The notes under the pieces were generated by a model, which did no database searches, was not told where the DNA came from, and saw only the letters and a list, made by a program, of their open reading frames with translations. 64,000 nucleotides of DNA, taken from NCBI GenBank assembly GCA_027080725.1, contig JALWRC010000080.1, positions 62,001 to 126,000 of the forward strand, read 5' to 3'. Positions 59,793-64,000 of the stretch are shown here, one piece after another. The stretch comes from Saprospiraceae bacterium. GTDB lineage: Bacteria; Bacteroidota; Bacteroidia; Chitinophagales; Saprospiraceae. The translations under genes and the position numbers were made by a program. Positions within the stretch are counted from its first letter, which is position 1; every line of letters begins with the position of its first letter.

Positions 59793-61013
59793 ATGAACGG
59801 AGTGCTCCAAAATAAAAAAATTCTATTGGCCGTAACGGGCAGTATTGCAGCATACAAGTCTGCTTTGCTCGCCCGGATGCTGCAGCGTCACGGAGCCGAG
59901 GTCCGTATCGTGATGACACCCTCCGCTGCATCCTTTGTCACTCCATTGACCTTCTCGACTCTAACGGACCACCCGGTCTCCGTACATATGATGGAGGGGG
60001 ACCAATGGAATAACCACGTGGAGTTAGGCCTTTGGGCTGACCTCCTGCTCATCGCTCCTCTGACGGCCAATACCATGGCCAAGATGGCTTCCGGATTGGC
60101 AGACAATATGGTCGGAGCGGTATACCTCTCTGCCAAATGCCCTGTGTTTGTAGCTCCGGCGATGGATTTGGATATGTGGAAGCATCCTGCCACTCAGCGC
60201 AACTTAGTCCAACTCCAACGCGATGGCGTCACCTATATCCCTGTAGAACACGGACTCCTGGCCAGTGGATTATCGGGCGATGGCCGGATGGCGGAGCCCC
60301 AACATATTGTCGATTTTCTCATCCGGCATTTTAGTGAGGAGCCGGCTCTAATCGGTAAGAAAATTCTCCTCACCGCCGGCCCCACAAAAGAGCCTATCGA
60401 CCCCGTGCGTTTCCTTTCCAATCACTCTACCGGCACTATGGGTAAGGCACTCGCCCACGCCCTTCTCCAAAAAGGAGCTGAAGTGCATCTGGTCCTTGGA
60501 CCGGTTTGTGACCGCACAGCGATAGCACCACAAATTAACACGTATCCGGTCAGCACCGCACAAGAGATGTTCGAACAAGCCACCTTCCTGTTTCCTTCGA
60601 TGGATGCCGCCATCATGGCTGCTGCAGTGGCAGATTATACCCCCGCACGCTATTCAGACGCTAAGATTAAAAAAGCCGGTGATGACCTGCAACTCCCCCT
60701 CCAACGCACCAAAGATATCGCGGCCGCCCTCGGTAAAGCCAAGAAAAAGGGACAATACCTCGTGGGGTTTGCCCTGGAGACGGAAGAAGAAGAAAAGAAT
60801 GCACGTACCAAACTGCATAAGAAAAACATGGACTTAATCGTTTTAAACTCGTTGAGGGAAGAAGGTGCCGGGTTTGGAACTTCCACTAACAAAGTCACGC
60901 TTTTGTATCCCGATGGAACGCAAAAGAATATACCGCTTAAATCCAAGCGGGAGATAGCCGTCGATATCGTCGATGCCCTGCTTGCGTTGACAGATTGGGG
61001 GACAGCCGAGTGA
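59793..61013 (+). CDS. coaBC: Bifunctional phosphopantothenoylcysteine decarboxylase/synthase
   Basis: This enzyme of about 406 residues makes 4'-phosphopantetheine in CoA synthesis. The N-terminal flavoprotein half (CoaC) has ILLAVTGSIAAYKSALLARM, NHVELGLWADLLLIAPLTAN (catalytic His) and ASGLSGDGRMAEP, where E. coli has a Cys before the Gly. The C-terminal half (CoaB) has ILLTAGPTKEPIDPVRFLSN and NSLREEGAGFGTSTNKVTLL. The ATG at 59793 fits the conserved start; an ATG at 59748 would add a tail. Confidence 0.94.
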   Translation: MNGVLQNKKILLAVTGSIAAYKSALLARMLQRHGAEVRIVMTPSAASFVTPLTFSTLTDHPVSVHMMEGDQWNNHVELGLWADLLLIAPLTANTMAKMASGLADNMVGAVYLSAKCPVFVAPAMDLDMWKHPATQRNLVQLQRDGVTYIPVEHGLLASGLSGDGRMAEPQHIVDFLIRHFSEEPALIGKKILLTAGPTKEPIDPVRFLSNHSTGTMGKALAHALLQKGAEVHLVLGPVCDRTAIAPQINTYPVSTAQEMFEQATFLFPSMDAAIMAAAVADYTPARYSDAKIKKAGDDLQLPLQRTKDIAAALGKAKKKGQYLVGFALETEEEEKNARTKLHKKNMDLIVLNSLREEGAGFGTSTNKVTLLYPDGTQKNIPLKSKREIAVDIVDALLALTDWGTAE

Positions 61014-61072
61014 ACTTTAACCGGAAAAGGAACTCGAGACTTCTTTTGAATGGATTATAAACAACATTACAG

Positions 61073-61990
61073 ATGATAAAAACATTTTTCAGATCGGTCG
61101 TACTCCTATTGATGCTTTTTGGAACACAGCAGATCTTCGGGCAGGAGTTCTTATCCGAAGTAAAGGTCAATGCATCCACTCTAACCATCAACTCGCGCAA
61201 TACCATTGACAATTTGCAAAAGAAGATAGAAGAGTTTATTAACCGGACCAAGTGGACAGAGGACGAGTTTGAAGAGGTCGAGCGGATAAAATGCAGCTTT
61301 CATTTCAATATCACCCAAGAATTGGGGACCAACAGTTTTACCGCCAATGTAAGTATCAAAGCTTCGAGACCCGTATATGGAAGCGATTATGAAACACCCC
61401 TCTTTGCGATTATCGATAAAAATGTCCCCATCAACTTCGATCAGTTTGCCCCTCTCGAAAAGACACAAGACAATTTTAACGACAACCTGTCCTCCTTCAT
61501 CAGCTTTTATCTCTACATCATCCTCGGACTCGATTACGACAGCTTTGGGGAGAAGTCCGGCACTCCATTCTTTGACATAGCGTGGAAAATTGTCAATTCC
61601 CTACCGCCCTCTGTAGCCAAAGGCGATCCGGGTTGGGCGATTGGCTCTAAGCGCTATACGAGATATTGGCTGATCGAAAACTACCTGCAGCCCAAGTTTA
61701 ATTCGTTTAGGACAGGGTATTATCACTATCACCGGCTTGGCTTGGACTTGATGTCTGATGACGTCGTCAAGGGACGCGCAGGAATATTGAAAGCATTAAA
61801 CCTGGTAAAAACGACCAGCAAGCTCTACCTAAGCGCCTACGCCATACAGGTCTTTGCCAACACCAAAAAAGAAGAAATCATAGATATTTTCACCCCGGCC
61901 CCCTTCGAAGAGCGCAATGAAGTATATCAAATCATGACCGCTATTGATCCTTCCAATTCCTTTAAATATCAAGCGCTGATCAGTAATTAA
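61073..61990 (+). CDS. DUF4835 family exported protein
   Basis: The 305-residue protein has a signal peptide (FRSVVLLLMLFGTQQIFG). The family pattern is clear: QEFLSEVKVNASTLTINSRN, INRTKWTEDEFEEVERIKCS, NDNLSSFISFYLYIILGLDY, DSFGEKSGTPFF and RYWLIENYLQPKFNSFRTGY. It lies 59 bases after coaBC in the conserved Bacteroidota order. Some databases name this family T9SS protein PorD; from memory that is likely but was not verified. Its role in envelope biogenesis is otherwise not defined. Confidence 0.85.
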   Translation: MIKTFFRSVVLLLMLFGTQQIFGQEFLSEVKVNASTLTINSRNTIDNLQKKIEEFINRTKWTEDEFEEVERIKCSFHFNITQELGTNSFTANVSIKASRPVYGSDYETPLFAIIDKNVPINFDQFAPLEKTQDNFNDNLSSFISFYLYIILGLDYDSFGEKSGTPFFDIAWKIVNSLPPSVAKGDPGWAIGSKRYTRYWLIENYLQPKFNSFRTGYYHYHRLGLDLMSDDVVKGRAGILKALNLVKTTSKLYLSAYAIQVFANTKKEEIIDIFTPAPFEERNEVYQIMTAIDPSNSFKYQALISN

Positions 61991-61992
61991 TT

Positions 61993-62571
61993 ATGAACAT
62001 AGCCATTTTTGCCTCCGGCGGAGGAAGCAATGCCGCTGCCATTCTCAAGCATTTCGAAGGACATGACTGCATCCGGGTCGCTTTGATGGTCACCAATAAC
62101 CCCAATGCAGGGGCGCTCGATGTAGCTTCCAATTATGGGATAGAAACCCTCGTTGTCAACCGCGAGATGCTCTATCGTTCGCAGGAGGTATTAGACCTGT
62201 TGGAAGATAGGCAAATAGCATTTATCGCCTTAGCCGGATTTCTGTGGAGGATACCAAACGATATGCTCAATAAATATCCCTCCCGGATCGTCAACATACA
62301 CCCGTCATTACTCCCTAAATACGGAGGCAAAGGCATGTACGGTCATCATGTTCACAATGCAGTCAAAGCTTCCGGCGATCGCTTCAGCGGATTGACCATA
62401 CATTACGTCTCTGAAGAATACGATGCCGGACAGATCATCATCCAACTCAAATGTCCGGTGTATCCATCCGACTCCGCTGAAGACATCGCGGCGCGTGTCT
62501 TGCGCTTCGAACACGCCACCTACCCGGTCGCCATCCAAGATTTGGTGGAGCGATTAATGCTACGGGAATAG
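61993..62571 (+). CDS. purN: Phosphoribosylglycinamide formyltransferase
   Basis: This 192-residue GART enzyme of purine synthesis has the phosphate loop IAIFASGGGSNAAAILKHF and the catalytic Asn-His in VNIHPSLLPKYGGKGMYGHH. The Asp lies in YVSEEYDAGQIIIQLKCPVY. It starts 2 bases after the DUF4835 stop. It is the last gene of the block; a repeat patch follows immediately. Confidence 0.95.
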   Translation: MNIAIFASGGGSNAAAILKHFEGHDCIRVALMVTNNPNAGALDVASNYGIETLVVNREMLYRSQEVLDLLEDRQIAFIALAGFLWRIPNDMLNKYPSRIVNIHPSLLPKYGGKGMYGHHVHNAVKASGDRFSGLTIHYVSEEYDAGQIIIQLKCPVYPSDSAEDIAARVLRFEHATYPVAIQDLVERLMLRE

Positions 62572-62584
62572 AATAATGGGCTAT

Positions 62585-62876
62585 TAACCGAAGCTATTTT
62601 GCTCCTAAAGCACTAGTGCTTCAGGAACAAAATAATTACAGTATAAACTTGCTCTTTTCCTCCGACTCTTCGTTCCTCAAACAGTCACAATACTACGGTA
62701 TAGCTCCTGTTCGAGCGCCTCGTGCCCCATGCAAGAAGTAAGTAAATATAAAAGGACGAGCATAGATGTGTAGTTGTTTTTTGCTTGACGCACTAACATC
62801 ACTTCATCTCGAAAAATGAAAAAGCTCATCCAAAATCTTTCATTTCATAAAATTTGACAGTTTTCTGGCAAGCACT
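62585..62876. repeat. Second mosaic of dispersed intergenic repeats
   Basis: Contents in order: an ACCGAAGCTATTTT fragment shared with module D (62588-62601); module B lacking its palindromic centre (62615-62722); module C in reverse (62740-62795, matching 38187-38245); and the right arm of the 170-bp element (62797-62876, matching 13987-14066 with 5 differences in 80). No gene is present. Confidence 0.75.
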
Positions 62877-62946
62877 ACATAAAACCCTCAACACATTACC
62901 ATCTCATATTTTCACCCTACATTAGCACCACCAAAACTCATCAAAG
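62877..62946. other. Leader of the FAD-linked oxidase gene
   Basis: A short spacer without a consensus -7 element. The gene's ATG at 62947 is followed four bases later by an out-of-frame ATG. Confidence 0.35.
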
Positions 62947-64000
62947 ATGAATGCGACGGCCCATCAGCAATTATACCACTCCCTTTCCGCCAAAATGTCC
63001 GGAGAAGTGCATATGGACAGGATGCGCAGAGCCATCTACGCGACCGATGCTTCGGTATATGAGCAAGTGCCGCTTATCGTCTGCTATCCAAAAAACAAGG
63101 AGGATCTGAAGATTTTGATTGAAATGGCCGGCCAGTTTGGAGTCTCCATCACCCCACGTTCCGCCGGCACCTCTCTCGCCGGGCAGGCGATTGGAGACGG
63201 GATTATTGCAGATATGTCCCGTCATTTTACGGATATTCTCGACATCCGCCCTGAAGACCAATGCGTCACGGTTCAACCCGGCGTCATCCGCGACGTCCTC
63301 AACGCTCGTCTCCGGCCCTACGGACTGTTTTTCGGGCCCAATACTTCCACCTCCAACCGCTGTATGATCGGCGGCATGGTGGCCAACAACTCCAGTGGGA
63401 CCACCTCCGTCAAATACGGCGTCACCAGAGACCATATCAGGCGAATTAAAGGACTGCTTTCCGACGGCAGCGAAGTGGAGTTTGCCCCCCTCACCAATCA
63501 ACAATTTCATGCCAAATGCAAACTGCCCACCCTCGAAGGGCAGCTCTACCGGCACATCCGTCAGCTCCTCTCAGATGCCGAAGTCCGGAAAACCGTCATC
63601 GACTCCTACCCTAAGCAGGGTATAGGCCGGCGCAATACCGGCTATGCGCTCGATACCCTTGTCACTATGCAACCATTCGAGGATGATGGTCCTCTCTTCA
63701 ACTTCTCCAAGCTCATCGCCGGCTCCGAAGGTACACTTATGCTTATCACCGAAGTCGAACTCGGAGTATCGCCCCTTCCGCCTGCTGAAGTGGCGCTCAT
63801 CTGCCCTCATTACGACAATCTAGAAAAGGCCCTTTCGGCCGTCCCCGGATTGATGCGATTCAAGCCCTATGCACTGGAGATGATGGATCGAAAAATACTC
63901 CGATGCACCATCGGTCATCCTCGATTTGAGCGCCTCCGCTCATGGGTCGAAGGCGATCCGTATGCCGTGCTGATGATGGAACTTCGTGCGGAGACGAGGC
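62947..64000 (+). CDS. FAD-linked oxidase (GlcD/D-lactate dehydrogenase type), truncated by the window end
   Basis: The frame is open from the ATG at 62947 to the end of the window, about 351 residues. The FAD-binding PCMH domain has PRSAGTSLAGQAIGDGIIAD near residues 82-101, TVQPGVIRDVLNARLRPYGL, FFGPNTSTSNRCMIGGMVAN and NSSGTTSVKYGVTRDHI. KLIAGSEGTLMLITEVEL follows, then the start of the substrate domain. Long relatives carry an added C-terminal iron-sulfur domain; whether this one does is beyond the window. It would oxidise a 2-hydroxy acid such as D-lactate or glycolate at the membrane. Confidence 0.9.
   Translation, partial: MNATAHQQLYHSLSAKMSGEVHMDRMRRAIYATDASVYEQVPLIVCYPKNKEDLKILIEMAGQFGVSITPRSAGTSLAGQAIGDGIIADMSRHFTDILDIRPEDQCVTVQPGVIRDVLNARLRPYGLFFGPNTSTSNRCMIGGMVANNSSGTTSVKYGVTRDHIRRIKGLLSDGSEVEFAPLTNQQFHAKCKLPTLEGQLYRHIRQLLSDAEVRKTVIDSYPKQGIGRRNTGYALDTLVTMQPFEDDGPLFNFSKLIAGSEGTLMLITEVELGVSPLPPAEVALICPHYDNLEKALSAVPGLMRFKPYALEMMDRKILRCTIGHPRFERLRSWVEGDPYAVLMMELRAETR

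Noticed and set aside
62971-63555. 194-codon minus-strand frame at the right end
   Set aside because: It is antisense to the clear FAD-linked oxidase gene, has a Gly/Val-rich composition and no domain.
1-64000. tRNA, rRNA, integrase, transposase or phage genes
   Set aside because: I looked for tRNA-like T-loops, ribosomal RNA core sequences and recombinase motifs while reading and found none convincing. A covariance-model scan would be needed to exclude small RNAs.

Overview
The window looks like a chromosome segment of a Bacteroidota bacterium, probably near Saprospiria. The evidence is: promoters of the TTG-N17-20-TAnnTTTG type, C-terminal type IX secretion (T9SS) sorting domains, a carboxypeptidase-regulatory-like TonB receptor, an ECF sigma/anti-sigma module, a LytS-type kinase, and the gene order bamD-omega-coaBC-DUF4835-purN. 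No rRNA, tRNA, CRISPR array or transposase gene was found. The genus cannot be fixed from the sequence.

Bases 1-30247 form one long plus-strand surface-glycan operon that enters from the left and ends at a strong intrinsic terminator (30306-30340). It encodes nonulosonic (sialic-type) acid synthesis and activation (neuB, neuC, neuA, with a 2-hydroxyacid dehydrogenase between), a Wzx flippase, a Wzy polymerase/ligase, five GT4-like glycosyltransferases plus one unassigned GT-B-like protein, and two AsnB-type amidotransferases. It also encodes a methyltransferase, a secreted beta-helix lipoprotein, a fused ADH/Gfo-Idh oxidoreductase, a heparinase II/III-like protein, a WbpP-like UDP-HexNAc epimerase, WecB, ManC and an alpha/beta hydrolase. 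This is a Wzx/Wzy-type pathway for an acidic, amidated or N-acetylated polysaccharide. Two AAA_14/DUF4143 ATPase genes interrupt it. The second lies between 22-bp direct repeats that duplicate the start of the heparinase gene, so it looks like an inserted cassette.

Bases 30248-42600 hold a T9SS-exported alpha-helical protein, a small phosphatase, a DUF4105 membrane protein, an ECF sigma-factor operon, a 12-repeat AT-hook protein with its own promoter, a beta-barrel protein, rimO, msrB, a MazG-like pyrophosphohydrolase and a lipoprotein. Several intergenic gaps here are filled by a mosaic of short dispersed repeats bounded by AGTGC/GCACT.

Bases 42600-58220 include a possible 23-codon minigene with its own promoter and terminator, an Asp-box beta-propeller protein, a minus-strand block (phosphoethanolamine transferase-like, CopD-like, M23 peptidase, proline dehydrogenase), a TPR lipoprotein, a TonB receptor, an orphan LytS kinase, a 35-codon membrane microprotein, a sigma-like protein and two outer-membrane proteins. 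Bases 58433-62571 are the housekeeping block bamD-omega-coaBC-DUF4835-purN. After another repeat patch, a truncated FAD-linked oxidase runs off the right end.

The most unusual DNA-level signal is a 13-bp word, ACCATTTCATACC. It occurs exactly seven times in genes of different frames and in spacers, including one perfect head-to-head pair that makes a 26-bp palindrome upstream of bamD.
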